Assembly: GCA_029204225.1 (NCBI GenBank)
Contig: CM055106.1
Location: forward strand, 41,806,368-41,870,367
Source: Diphasiastrum complanatum
Taxonomy: Eukaryota > Streptophyta > Lycopodiopsida > Lycopodiales > Lycopodiaceae
Direction of reading: 5' to 3'
Length of the DNA stretch: 64,000 bases
Shown: piece by piece, positions 9,781-20,573 of the stretch
Position numbering within the stretch: position 1 is the first letter of the stretch
Layout: every line of letters starts with the position of its first letter
Translations under genes and position numbers: made by a program
The notes under the pieces: model-generated
The model's input: only the letters and a program-made list of their open reading frames with translations
What the model was told of the DNA's origin: nothing
Databases searched by the model: none

Positions 9781-10814
9781 CTACGTTTCTGCTAGCAGTA
9801 ATTTGACAATCGTCCATGTCTGGTTCTTGATAAGAGATGAATACTCTTTATCCATAGCTTCTTTCCAGAGATCGGAAGCAGGCTGACTGAGTGCCTCTTC
9901 GACAAACGTCAGTGCCTGAACAAGATAGGCTGGTTTTTGAAGATCTTTTGGGTAATAGAGAAAGTTGATCGTTTCTATCATACTGTAGTTGCTGAATTGC
10001 AACATCATCATCTTCTGACCCGCCGTTGATCCGTTGTTCTCGTCGGAAGTAGAAGAGCTTGGACCTTCAATGGGAATAGTCACCTGCAAAACTAGAAAGT
10101 TCAAAGCATCAGGAGAATCTGACAGGTCGGCTACATGGGAACTGCCCTTTCCTTTGAGGTCTTGAAGCTGATCTTCGATGAAGATGACATCCCGGCTAGT
10201 GAATATCTTTGACTCGATGGGATCAAAGAACTTATAGGCTTGTTCTGAAGTAGTGTAGCTGATGAAAATACATTTGATACTCTGGAAGTCGAGCTTCTTC
10301 CTGAGATCACAAGGTATATGCACAAAAGTAGTACATCCAAAAACTCGTAGGTTTGATAAAGAAGGTTTGGTACATGTCCAAACTTCGAATGGTATTTTTT
10401 CTGAGAGGCCTTTAGTAGGACATCTGTTCTGAATATAGGTCGTTGTTGAAACAGCTTCAGCCCAGAAGGACTTCAGAAGTGTCGCATGTGGTAACATGCA
10501 CTTTTCCAATTCGACTAAGGTTCTATTCTTTCTCTCAACAAGATCATTTGACTGAGGTGGATAGGAGGTGATATATTGTTGCTCAATGCTGTTGTTGAGG
10601 CAGTACTCCTTGAATTCATTGGAGATGTATTCTCCCTCGTTATCTGACCTCAGCGCTTTGATTCGTTTGCCAGTTTGATTCTCAACATGCTCTTTGAATT
10701 GTCTGAATTTAATGAAAGCCTCTAACTTCTGTTAAATAAAATAAACAACTGTTCTTCTGGAAAACTCATCAATAAAGGTAATGAAATACTTTTCATCTAA
10801 CAATGAAGAAGTTT
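9781..10814 (-). pseudogene. Copia integrase C-terminal half and linker to RT
   Basis: On the minus strand it opens with YFITFIDEFSRR (about 10790). It continues through the catalytic-core Asp of LRSDNEGEY and the Glu of VERKNRTL, then the copia C-terminal domain with RVFGCTTFVHIP and FTSRDVIFIEDQ, then the Ser-rich linker and the RT start (EALSQPASDLWKEAMDKE). One stop near 10735 interrupts it. The zinc-finger HHCC region and the first catalytic Asp are missing because the right LTR begins there. Confidence 0.8.
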
Positions 10815-11731
10815 GCACTGAACGCAATAAGAAGATAGTATTGATTCAGAAAAATAAAATCAGATGCTAGTGAGCGCAAAACAATAGCGGATAGAATTCG
10901 CGCACTCTAAGTTGTCTCTGAGTAACTGAGAATAAGTCTGAATTAAGTGCAATGCTGATAAGTAGTGGCACAATAGCAATCTCTAAAACAACTCTAAGAA
11001 GTGAGCTAGAATGCTCAAGAGTGTTCAAGCTCGCAGAGACTAAATATTCAAATGCTTCTTTTGATAATTCTGATGATTATTGAAAACTGTATGAATATGA
11101 ACAACTATTTATACTAAGAAATTAGGTCGTCAATTACGATCGCCAATTGGCTGGTGATCCATTGGCATCCATCCGATTTCTTGTCATTGATTGCTGATAA
11201 GCGGTGAAATTGGCCGTAAACCTTTTGTCTGCATAAATGAACCAAAACTGTAGTTTTGCAGAAATGCACTAAAATAGCCATAGGTGACATTGTCGCGAAA
11301 AGCGACAGTGTCAAGATTTTGCGAAAAACGTGAAAAAGGAGACAATGCCTTAAAGTCTCATTTAGGGTTGCCCTACACTTTGCCAGAGTCATGTCCTTAG
11401 CATTTTGAGGCACTTTGGAGAGAGCGAAGAATGCGACATTTTGTCAAGTGAAAAATGCGACTCTGCATATTTGCTCGCAAATCTTGACAGGCAAAAAATA
11501 CAACATTCTGTCAAGTGAAAATGCGACTTTGCATATTTGCTCGCAAATCATGACAGGCGAAAAATGCGAAAGGTGACACTGTGGTAAAACTCCATGTATT
11601 TCTACAAACTGTGTAAAAACACTTGAGAAATTGCAAACTGTAAAACCACGAGAAAATCCGCAAAACTGGATAAGCAACAGATGAAAATTAAAACCGATTA
11701 GTCGATTGGTAAGAAGGAGAATAATCCAACA
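10815..11731 (-). repeat. Right (5') LTR of the copia element, truncated
   Basis: Similarity to the left LTR begins at about 10818 (gcaataagaagatagtattgat) and runs to AATAATCCAACA at 11731. The part matching 7873-8107 of the left copy is missing. Divergence is scattered substitutions and short indels, indicating an old insertion. Confidence 0.85.
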
Positions 11732-11736
11732 AAGAC
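11732..11736. other. Target-site duplication, right copy (aagac)
   Basis: These five bases repeat 7868-7872 and directly follow the LTR terminus. Confidence 0.8.
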
Positions 11737-13079
11737 TACGTGTGGCCATAAATTAGCCAATGTGACAATAATGTATCCCTCATGTGTAATTAGGATGACT
11801 TGTTTGGGAAAATTACCACTTTAATTTGGCTTCTACAATTTGACCCCATTAAAACCTTTTAGTGACAACAAGCATGAATTGAAGGTACCCTCTACAAGTG
11901 CTCTACTTCTTGTTATGCTAACTAGTTGAATTGCCTCCTACTAGGGATTAGAACTTTATGAAATTGATTTGCCTTGTCATTGATTACCTTAAGGATAGAG
12001 GCTTGCTTGGCTTTGTTGAAGTTGGTTTCCTTGTATTGTGATGCTTAGAGTCTTGTGTTTGGATGAGTTGGATTCATTTATAATGTGATGGATGATTAGG
12101 CTAGTTAATCTCTCAAGATTGGCATTCATGTGTTGAATGGAATGAGTAGACTAAGTGCTAAGTTGAAAAATCCACTCTCTAAGTCCAACTCCCGTGTGGC
12201 ATAGGTACACCATCATCGCTCGCTCGCTTAATAGAAACCGATTGTTGATATTATAATTGACCAATCATTTTCAAAGTTTGACTCTTAAAACTTTTCCTAG
12301 CTTTAGTTATGAATCTCAAACTTAGGTTTCATTCTAGTCTTGTAATGAACATGCCATTTTTCTTTATGTTGTTTTGTTAAGGCATTATGCTAAGTAATGT
12401 CCTTGTTTTGTGCATCGTTCGCCGATTTCACATATTACATTGGAAAGCGATTGAGCTTTCCAACATAAATAATTTCCTGCTTTGATTATTAAAGGATGAG
12501 AAAACCCATCAATGTACAAATAGATGAAAGCACATAGAATGATAATGCCCATTTGGCAAAGAGTAATTAAGCTAATTAATCAACATAAAGGGCCTTATGG
12601 TTGAGAGCCCATGTGTAAGCAAATACACAAATTGAATTTGTTCGAGTAATCCTTACGCAACACCTTAAGTCCATTCTAGGGTTTTGCACCCTTACATGAA
12701 ACCATCAAAACCCCATAAAGTCCCAGGGTTAAGATTGTAAGCAACATTTTTAACTTCTTTCATGCAAGTATTGTATTGTAGTATAAGGTTGATTTGGAAA
12801 ATCCTAACAGCCCAACGTAATGGTATCCATTCATATAATAGTATATCTTTACTGTCGATAGCCGTAAGCTACCATGCTGATTCTCTCGAAGTTGTGGTGT
12901 ATGTTCTATATGAGCTTGAGTTGAAAAATGTGTTCTAGAGACAAAGATGCTCCATCACCTTATTTTGTGATTTATTAATAAACTAAGAATGCATGTACTA
13001 GTAGTAGTCTTTAGAAGAGCGTAAAAGTATTCAAAATGGAGACATATATTCTTCCAAAGGACCCCAACAAGACGCGGTC
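11737..13079. other. Intergenic sequence, nothing recognised
   Basis: AT-rich sequence with many stops in all frames. I see no domain, RNA gene or repeat end. The last part probably includes the promoter of the MAKR-like gene, but no clear TATA box can be assigned. Confidence 0.4.
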
Positions 13080-14066
13080 TTGCTCCCTATTTCTTCCTCT
13101 TCTTCTTCTTCTTCTTCGTAGTCTTACGTTCTAGAATATCTCTCTCTCTCTATAGCTCGGGCTCGCTCGCTCGCTCGCTCTTGCGCTTGCTCGCTAGCTT
13201 CCGTGTCTCTCTCGCTCGAGGCTTCCGTGTGCAGAAAGGGAAGTTTGGAAGCTCCCGGGAACCCATTAGGCAAGAGCGTCACATGTGTCCTGTCTCCGCT
13301 CACACGCGGCGGCGCCATCCTTCGAGAATCCAGATAGTTTCGGAGCTGGACGGACGGATTGGTGGATAAAATTGAAAAAATAAGCGGTTCGTTGTCCAGA
13401 TCAAGAGTCTGGTATTGCGATGTAGCGATCTGGTTTGCTTCTGATTCTAGAACCCAGATGCAATCAAAGTCCTCAGCTATCAAAATCGGTCAACACATAA
13501 TTGAAAGTCTGGTCTCCTTGACCTGCCAGATTGCCTTTGCCTTGTTCACAATCATCTTTGGTTCGTCTTAGGCCGAGCTTGCAGCTCCTTTTCAATGGAT
13601 TTAAGGCATTGAACAAGGTTGAATGTAAGCAAGGTTGATCCGAAGTATATATGAACTGAAAGTGTCCGCAACTTGGTAGAATGTCTGCGCCTGCATTTTA
13701 GTTACAGAGTCTGATCCTCGCTATTGATTGAAAACTGGATAACGTTGTCTACAGCCCACTTTACTCCAGATGTAGATGCGAAAGCAATTTGCATTTAGCT
13801 CGAGTTTGTTCTTACTCACAAGATCAAGAACTTATGGTACTCGTTTGTCACATCCACATTGTAATTTTTTTCTTCCTGAATGTTTGATTAGTGCTGGGGG
13901 AGAGTGTCTGAAGCAACTTGCCTTAGATTTTTCTTTTTACAAGTTCAACCTTGCAATAGTTGCCCCTTGCAATAGTTGCAATAGTTGCCCCTTGTTGTTG
14001 CAAATCAGCTAACGTTCCTAAATTCTTTCCACATTTCCAACTATTCTTCCGATTGCTAACCACAAA
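13080..14066 (+). promoter_or_regulatory. Promoter/5' leader of the MAKR-like gene with CT and GCTC runs
   Basis: A run of TTC triplets (13092-13118) is followed by (CT)n (13138-13151) and (GCTC)n (13162-13185). The GC content then rises, as is usual for plant 5' leaders. The transcription start is not determinable, and a leader intron is possible within 13250-14050 but not assigned. The CT-rich leader contrasts with the GA-rich leader of the CBS gene when both are read on the transcribed strand. Confidence 0.4.
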
Positions 14067-15395
14067 ATGACATTTGACACTTTTGTGGAAAGTGAGAATG
14101 TCTTTGAAGAATCTTTGGATTGTGACGCTGCCATCACGGACTCGATTTTGGAATGGCTTTCTCCTCGAATTTCGTTTTCCAGTAGTTTCACACCCCTCGA
14201 TATAGAGACACCGGCAAAACGCGAAGAATACATCAGGAATTCGGCAGATTTTGAATTTAGTATGTCTGCTTCCAGTGACGATTCCCTGTCAGAAAAGTTC
14301 ATGCTTACAGCTGACGAGTTTTTTATCGATGGAAAGCTTCTTCCACTACCAATTCCTTCGCACATTCTGATGTCGGCTGATCTGCCGTCAAGTACTGAGA
14401 ATCAAGAGGCAAGATGTCCCACCATAGCAGCCTATCTAGACGCAGAATTATCAGATCAAGCTTCTGTTTTGTCCTCTTCAACAACTTCTTCGACTCCCTG
14501 CTCCTCTTCCTTTTCTCGCTTATCTCCTCGGTCACCAAAACGTTCAAGCTCTTGGAGTAAATTGAGAAACCTTTTTAATCCAAAAAAGGACGAAACCTTG
14601 GGAATTCAAGGGAGTTTCAGCAAATCTGCAGATTCTTGCAAATTTTGGAAGCTCTTTAGGAGAGGCAGGCCTGGCGGTCAGGCTACCAACATCCCAAGTT
14701 TTTTGGGAGATTTTTCGCTGATGGCTGCTCCTACTGATACAGTCAAAGCAAAATCCTCTCAAGCAATCGCTTTCCTTCCAGTGATGCCATCCCATTCAAT
14801 TTGTTGTTACTTTCCATCCAAGGATCAAGATGAGATAACACTGGCGGAAGAAGCTATCTATGATTATCACCGAAATGTGAATTTCAGAGATGAGGAGACA
14901 ATCCGCGGGCAGTGTAAAACTACAGAGCATAATCCAGAGTCGACCCATTTGAAGTCAGTGCATGCTACTGCAAAATCAACTTCAGTTCCTTGCACAGTGA
15001 TGAGTAGCCCTGACACAACTTTTAGGAAAGAGAGAGGATCTAGGAGCATGAAAGACTGCACCTCATCAGCCAAAAGACTGGCAGCTACCCAATTGGAGAG
15101 GAGCAAAACTAATCCAAGGAGCTTAGAGATGCTGCAAAATCAAAGCAAGGCATCCAAGCAAAGGGATCACTCAAAATCTCATCAGGGAAAAATGAGTGGA
15201 TATGACCGGAAACCTTATTCAGAGAAGATGATTGGATCTTCACATTGTGCCAGGGTAACTCCAGTTTTGAATGTTCCTGCATTTCTAAGCCCCTCTTTGA
15301 GAAGAGCCAATTCCAAAGGCAAGCTTGCAAACTCTCAAGAGCTAATCTCCAGAAACAGAGATCATTCAAGGTTTCATGGACCATTAAGAAATTAA
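14067..15395 (+). CDS. Membrane-associated kinase regulator (MAKR/BKI1-like) protein
   Basis: A single-exon gene of 442 codons starts at ATG in a plant-like context (cacaaaATGA). Residues 62-95 carry the hallmark order FEFSMSAS ... TADEFFIDGKLLPL, which in the MAKR family precedes the Ser-rich middle. Residues about 135-160 are a Ser tract. SSWSKLRNLFNPKK and KFWKLFRRGR are basic-aromatic patches like the membrane hooks of the family. The C-terminus has PAFLSPSLRRANSKGKL, which may correspond to the kinase-binding tail. Such proteins sit at the plasma membrane and restrain or relay receptor-like kinase signals such as brassinosteroid signalling. At 442 residues it is longer than most (about 250-350). 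No transmembrane segment or signal peptide is seen. Family assignment is by motif only. Confidence 0.55.
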   Translation: MTFDTFVESENVFEESLDCDAAITDSILEWLSPRISFSSSFTPLDIETPAKREEYIRNSADFEFSMSASSDDSLSEKFMLTADEFFIDGKLLPLPIPSHILMSADLPSSTENQEARCPTIAAYLDAELSDQASVLSSSTTSSTPCSSSFSRLSPRSPKRSSSWSKLRNLFNPKKDETLGIQGSFSKSADSCKFWKLFRRGRPGGQATNIPSFLGDFSLMAAPTDTVKAKSSQAIAFLPVMPSHSICCYFPSKDQDEITLAEEAIYDYHRNVNFRDEETIRGQCKTTEHNPESTHLKSVHATAKSTSVPCTVMSSPDTTFRKERGSRSMKDCTSSAKRLAATQLERSKTNPRSLEMLQNQSKASKQRDHSKSHQGKMSGYDRKPYSEKMIGSSHCARVTPVLNVPAFLSPSLRRANSKGKLANSQELISRNRDHSRFHGPLRN

Positions 15396-16452
15396 ACACA
15401 CATTGTGGCTTGGCATTCAAGCTGCATCATAGATTAACTCATTGGTTAACATTAAAGCCTCTCGGTTGTGAGCAAATTTGCTTCTATTTTCTTGTAAAAA
15501 AATTGACAATTTTTTTAGGACTTGATTGTACTTTTGCTGAATTTGAGGGTGATAGGTTATGTGCATTGCATGACTTACCATGTTATGTTTTTGGCAAACT
15601 CATTGGTTACTATTTTCTACATAGATATTGTACATAGAGAAGTGACCAAAGGGAAACAAAAAAGGGGCACACCAATTCACGGTTAAGCATGCACAAAACC
15701 ACTAAACTGAAATAAAAATGCAATAACACCTAGACCATAGAAGGCAAGGGCTTCAAAGAAAAACAAAATATGTGCTATCTTTAGGCAGAGCAATTGTATT
15801 TCCCTTCCAATTCATTTATTTTTTCAGCTCTTGTAGTTTATTTTACTTTGTGTAGTCAAAAATCATACTTTTACACTTTCTATGTCATATAAGTAGAAAG
15901 TGATGACATGTAATTTCTTTATGGCTCAACCAACATTGAAGGCTATTCCTCCACCATGCCCTTCTTCCATATCTGATCTAGTGATTTAGAGTTCACAATG
16001 TATCCTTGGATTCAAGATAATGCACATGGTTCATATTGTCTTGCCACTATCCCTTTTAGTTGAGAGTCCTCTAATTTGCGTTTTCACTTATAGAAATGCT
16101 CTTCTCTTTGATATTTTGCATTCCCTTCTAGGAACCTCACTTGTTATCCTTCATCAATTACTAACCAACAATGGATTCTTTGCAAATAGGGTGGAACCTA
16201 CACTGCAACATGTATGATTCAATGTCCACTTTCTACTTATTAGAATGAGATGTCTCCAACTCCAAGCATCTTGGCACTCTCATTGTCGCCATAGGTCACA
16301 CTCTTTCTAAGGTGCAATGTGTCACAGGAGGAGAAGTTGGATTTGGCTAACATCACCAATGAGGAGGCAATCACTCCCTTTATTTGAGTTAGTGTTAGTT
16401 GCATTTCTTCCCATGTTCACCCTATACTTTTGTTTTCTTGTGTTCTTAGTCC
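15396..16452. other. 3' flank of the MAKR-like gene and intergenic sequence
   Basis: This contains the presumed 3' UTR; AATAAAAATG near 15711 could act in polyadenylation. No coding or repeat structure is recognised before the integrase fragment that follows. Confidence 0.4.
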
Positions 16453-16911
16453 TTGTCCGTTTCCTTGTCAACAAAGGGTAAGCTAGATCTCATCCATTCT
16501 GATTTTTGTGATCCCATGAAGATGATGTCTAATAGAGAATCACATTATTTCATGACATTCATTGATGATCATACTAGAATGTTCTGTATCTACTTTCTAC
16601 GAAAGAAGTTAGAAGCTTTTGATGGATTCAAATCTTTCAAAGCATTGGTGGAGACTCAAACGGGAAGAAAAGTAAAGATCTTACGATCAAATAGCAGTGG
16701 TGACTATGATTCAAACGAGTTCAATGTTTTTTGTGATAAACATGGAAGAAAAAGACAGTTCACCCAATCTTATACACCACAACACAATGGTGTAGTGGAA
16801 AGGAAAAATAAAACTATTGTTGAGAGTGCATGTTCCATGCTAAAGTTCATGACACTAACCAATTCTTTTTTGGGGGGAAATGCTTCTCTCAAACTGTTTA
16901 GACAAGTTTGA
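16453..16911 (+). pseudogene. Copia integrase core fragment
   Basis: The frame encodes KLDLIHSDFCDPM (first catalytic Asp), MTFIDDHTRMFCIYFLR, a region corresponding to the second Asp, then YTPQHNGVVERKNKT (catalytic Glu). The second catalytic Asp is altered: the usual LRSD is LRSN here. The fragment stops about 30 bp before the composite element. It differs in sequence from that element's own integrase, so it is a separate, older insertion. Confidence 0.75.
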
Positions 16912-16937
16912 ACAAGTTGGAGTTCATCCCCAATGTC

Positions 16938-16942
16938 TATCT
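16938..16942. other. Target-site duplication, left copy (tatct)
   Basis: The five bases tatct precede LTR1 of the composite element. The same bases occur at 25490-25494 directly after LTR3. Confidence 0.7.
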
Positions 16943-17794
16943 TTTTAGATTTCTTTATATGCTCAGCCTTAAACAAATCGTTCAAGTAATGAGCATCCTA
17001 AAAAACCGAAGGCCGACAACATATTTTTTAGGCCTTCACATTTTTCCCTTTGAGATTTTCTATGACTTAGAAATCATTTTAAGGCACCTTCGCCTTTTTC
17101 GCTTCTTAGCGAAAAATGTGACACACTGACCAATTGGCCAGAATAACTTAGAAATCATTTTAAGGCACCTTCGTCTTTCTCCTTAGCGAAAAATGCGACA
17201 CACTGGCCAAGTGCCCAGAATAACTTAGAAATCATTTTAAGGCACCTTCACCTTTTTCGCCTTTTTCCTCCTTAGCAAAAAATGCGACACAATTCCTTAT
17301 AAATCATTTTAAGGCACCTTCGCCTTTTTCGCTTTTTGCTGACCAACTTCGCCAATGGATGAGTAACTCTAAAACAATTGGACAAACAAATATCCCAAAG
17401 GCGGTTGATGGTTACCAACTTTTGTACATATGCAAAGACTGGCATAAATAGCCTTAAAGGCTTGTAAGATATTTCCTCTCTTGTAAATCTCTATATTAGC
17501 TGAAACAAGCTATGTAAGTGTTAATTTTCAGAATTTATTTTTCCAATCACAGTTATTTGTAGCCAACATTATCACGCTCAGCAAGCTGAAGTTACTACTT
17601 CAAGCCATTGTACTCACTATTGATATTTTATCAGAGTGCAATTTTTGTCTCACTACTGCGTAGTTCATTTGCGCATACTGTATGAATTCTTCTACTTGAA
17701 TACTTCTGTTGCTAATTGTTATGTTTCAGTTCCTACATGCCTACGCTCTGAGCAACCGAGCCTCCACTGCGCTCACGACCACCATTTTATGACA
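16943..17794 (+). repeat. LTR1 of the composite copia
   Basis: It begins TTTTAGATTTC where LTR2 and LTR3 begin TGCTAGGTTTC and TGTTAGATTTC, and ends ...TTTTATGACA directly before the primer site. It holds about four units of the internal tandem array. The terminal TG has mutated to TT. Confidence 0.8.
17064..17335 (+). repeat. LTR1 internal tandem array, about 4 units
   Basis: Units of roughly 75-80 bp begin acttagaaatcattttaagg. They contain a TTTTTCGC...GCGAAAAA type dyad and a tgGCCAAGTGGCca type dyad. The last unit is degenerate. Confidence 0.85.
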
Positions 17795-17811
17795 TGGTAT
17801 TAGAGCAGGCA
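17795..17811 (+). other. Primer-binding site, tRNA-iMet type
   Basis: TGGTATTAGAGCAGGCA directly follows the CA end of LTR1. It differs by one base from the usual copia site TGGTATCAGAGC. Confidence 0.85.
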
Positions 17812-17937
17812 TGTCAGTAATCTGCATTTTTACTGCGAATTATCAGTCTTGTTTCTATCAGGACGTCTTTCTAGCAAACGCGCAGCCAACAGTATTCCGA
17901 CAGTCGTTGTTTCTACCAACGATCTCGTTCAACCAGA

Positions 17938-18735
17938 ATGGATCCATCATCCAGTTCATCTCTCATTGACAAACTCGATGGAGATAACTACCATCTTTGG
18001 AAATTCAAGATGAAGGTTATACTTCTAGCCAAAGGACTGTGGGACATCGTTGATGGCACAAAACTCAAACCAGATGGTGATGCAACCGTCATCACCAAGT
18101 GGAGACTGAGAGATGGTAAAGCATTTGCCATGATCACCCTCAACATCAGGGACACTCAAATCAGCCACACATGTGCTACTCAAACAACTAAGGATGCATG
18201 GGACATCCTAGCAACTCTCTACGACATTAGAGACGTTACATCCAAGCTCCATCTGAGGAAGAAATTCTTCAACCTCAGAATGTCTAAAGCAGATAGTGTT
18301 TCGAGCCATCTCAACACTTTCAAAAATCTTATGGAGCAGATGACTGCAATAGGCTCAGTCATAGAAGATTCCGATGCACTCATGACTCTATTATCGAGTC
18401 TATCTGAAGCCTACAAAAATTGGGTAATGGCAATTTCTACCCAGGTGCATGTCACTCTATCAAGAGTAATCTTGCTGCTCCTACAAGAGGAGATCAGAAG
18501 ATCAGCATCTTCCTCAGACTCAGGATCGGATCCTCAAGCTTTGTATTCAAAAAATCAGAAGTTTAGATCCAAGAGATCTACAAAGTTAGGCTCTACTGAC
18601 AAAAAGAACAACATCCAATCTGGACCAAATTTCGGTTCAGGATCGAATTCAAGCCATCATTCCAACTTGTGCAGAAACTATTCTACAGATACTATAAGAG
18701 GACTGGCCACGAAATCAAGGACTGCCAAACTTTGA
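17938..18735 (+). pseudogene. Copia gag (capsid) of the composite element
   Basis: From the ATG at 17938 the protein reads MDPSSSSSLIDKLDGDNY, then WKFKMKVILLAKGLWDIV, the start of the copia gag (UBN2-type) domain. It includes DAWDILATLYD, KLHLRKKFFNLRMS and LLSSLSEAYKNW. Near 18660 the frame should reach the zinc knuckle, but it goes out of frame; the knuckle is found in the next frame (18669 onward). Capsid would assemble the virus-like particle. Confidence 0.85.
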
Positions 18736-19728
18736 AGTACAACAACGAAAAGAAAAAGCAGTTCCAACAACAAGCACATAGTGCTACGGCCAGTCACTCA
18801 AATCAGCAACAAGAAGAAGAAGAGGATGAAGCAGCTTTCATGACCAAAGTCAGAGAACAATGGGATATTAATTCCTGGTATCTAGACTCTGGAGCAAATC
18901 AACACATGACTCACCATCGTGACTGGTTCAAAGACTACAAGTCTTTCAGCCACTCTCGAGTTGTGCAACTTGGAGACAACTCATCGCATTCAATCAAAGG
19001 TGAAGGAATAGTCAGGGTTGAATTCAAAAGGGGTGAAGTCAAGTTGCTGTCCAACGTTCTCCACATTCCAAATATAACCAAGAATCTTCTCTCAATTAAA
19101 GGAATCACCGATTCAGGTCGGAGGGTCGAATTCGATATAGAAGGCTGCACAATCCTTGACAAATTCCGGAAGGTTCTAGCCTACGGAAGAAGAAGCGGCT
19201 ATCTTTACAAACTCGATCATTGTTATTCTTCTAACAGTCAAGCTCTTCACACAGCCACTTTTGAATCATCTGATATGTTGTGGCATTTTAGACTTGGACA
19301 TCTAAAAACTACAACAATATTCAGCAAATGTCAGCTCAAAATCTAGTACAAGACCTACCTTCAGTCAGCAAGCCAACTTCTCCATGCGAAAGTTGTATTA
19401 TCAACAAGCATGCAAGGAGTCCCTTCAGCTCAGACTCAGTTCATACATCCAAGGGCTTGCTTGACCTTGTACATAGCGACATTTGTGGCCTGATGTAGAC
19501 TGCTTCCAAAGGGGGAGCTCTCTATTTCCTAACCTTCATCGACGACTTCTCTCGAAGGACTGCTACCTACTTTATGAAGAACAAATTCGAAGCATTCAAG
19601 TCCTTCATGCAGTTCAAGGCATCTGCAGAGAACCAGACCCAGAGGAAAATCAAGGCTCTATGCACAGATGGAGGGGGAGAGTACATTTCCATAGAATTCA
19701 AGGAGTTCTGCAAGACCAATGGGATATT
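18669..19728 (+). pseudogene. Copia protease and integrase N-terminal part
   Basis: 18669-19346 begins with a zinc knuckle in which the first two Cys are now Tyr (YRYYKRTGHEIKDC). It goes on to the protease active site WYLDSGANQHMTHH, VLHIPNITKNLLSI, and the pre-integrase motif LWHFRLGHL. After a frame break, 19347-19728 continues with CESCIINKHARSPF, FLTFIDDFSRRTATYF and LCTDGGGEYIS. It ends abruptly at the nested element. The HHCC zinc finger is present but the final catalytic Glu is lost. Confidence 0.8.
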
Positions 19729-19744
19729 TCTTTTTGCGTGCTAG

Positions 19745-19960
19745 GATCTTGCCTGTCCGTGATAGGACTTTAGAGAGTAGCTTAGACTGATCATTTGCAA
19801 AGCTTAATCTTACAATACATTCACCTTTAGTAGCTTGTGTGCTATTGTCAAGGTGCACATATTTCTGGGTACTGTAAGGTGTATAGGACTCAAAATAGCC
19901 AATGAGATTGGTCATGTGCTGAGTGGCTTCGAAATCCAGCAACCAAGAGCTGTCGCTGGA
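19745..19960 (-). pseudogene. Nested copia protease fragment
   Basis: The minus-strand frame reads LDFEATQHMTNLIGYF, then KYVHLDNSTQATKGECIVRL and SKLLSKVL. The catalytic D-S-G is changed to D-F-E, so it is dead. It resembles the host element protease in layout. Confidence 0.75.
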
Positions 19961-20154
19961 TGATGATGGCTGGTCATGAAGCCATTATGATCCGCTTCTT
20001 GAATAGGTTGTGGAGCTTCTGCAGCTACATTTGCCACTTGATTCGACTGCCCCTTGCTGTTGTTCACCACTTGTAATATCCGACAGTCTTCAATTTCCTG
20101 GTTGTTTCGCTTGCAGTATCTGCAGAACAGCTTCTTCTTCGTCTGCGAATTTGT

Positions 20155-20424
20155 CTATTCTTTGTGCTGTGCTGGTTTTTGGTCTGGCTTTGATTGCTTC
20201 AGGTCTTTCTTCTTCTTTTGCTTAGTCGTGCTCTTGTTGGTGTATAAAGCGTGAGAATTAGCTGAGAAACTTGAGGCTTCGTTCCTCCGCGTGTCTTCCT
20301 GCAACAACATAGTAATGACTCTCGCTTTAGCCATTAGTATAGTTTTCATCTTAAATTTCCACATATGGTAATTGGCTCCATCAAGCTTGTCCATGATGGG
20401 ACTGTCTTTCCCTTTGGAAACCAT
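20155..20424 (-). pseudogene. Nested copia gag with internal deletion
   Basis: It begins MVSKGKDSPIMDKLDGANYH and WKFKMKTILMAKA, like the composite element gag. It then jumps directly to VITMLLQEDTRRNEASS, which corresponds to the gag C-terminus. About 150 codons of the capsid core are missing, so the copy is non-functional. Confidence 0.8.
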
Positions 20425-20558
20425 GTGGAAGATTAGTCTAAGTGATAGGAAAAACTATCAGTGACTTAAGTATGAAAATTTGGCACTGAGTTACAGAACA
20501 AGAAGACAATTACTCTATCGGCTAGTAGAGTCTTGTACTGTGGAATCAGGCTACAAAA

Positions 20559-20573
20559 ATAGCTCTGATACCA
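20559..20573 (-). other. Primer-binding site of the nested copia, tRNA-iMet type
   Basis: On the minus strand it reads TGGTATCAGAGCTAT, abutting the LTR terminus at 20574. Confidence 0.85.

Larger units (their letters stand above)
7873..11731 (-). mobile_element. Ty1/copia retrotransposon with internal deletions
   Basis: Two LTRs in direct orientation (7873-9029 and about 10815-11731) flank 1.8 kb of minus-strand pol. The whole is bounded by an aagac target duplication. The right LTR lacks its first quarter and is fused directly to integrase sequence, so a deletion removed the rest of that LTR, the primer site, gag, protease and the N-terminal half of integrase. A second deletion lies in reverse transcriptase. 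Remaining order on the minus strand: integrase, linker, RT fragment, RNase H, polypurine tract, LTR. It is defective but the insertion itself is well delimited. Confidence 0.85.

Noticed and set aside
14018-14365. Minus-strand frame overlapping the MAKR-like gene start
   Set aside because: Low-complexity shadow. The plus strand has the recognisable motif series and a good start context.
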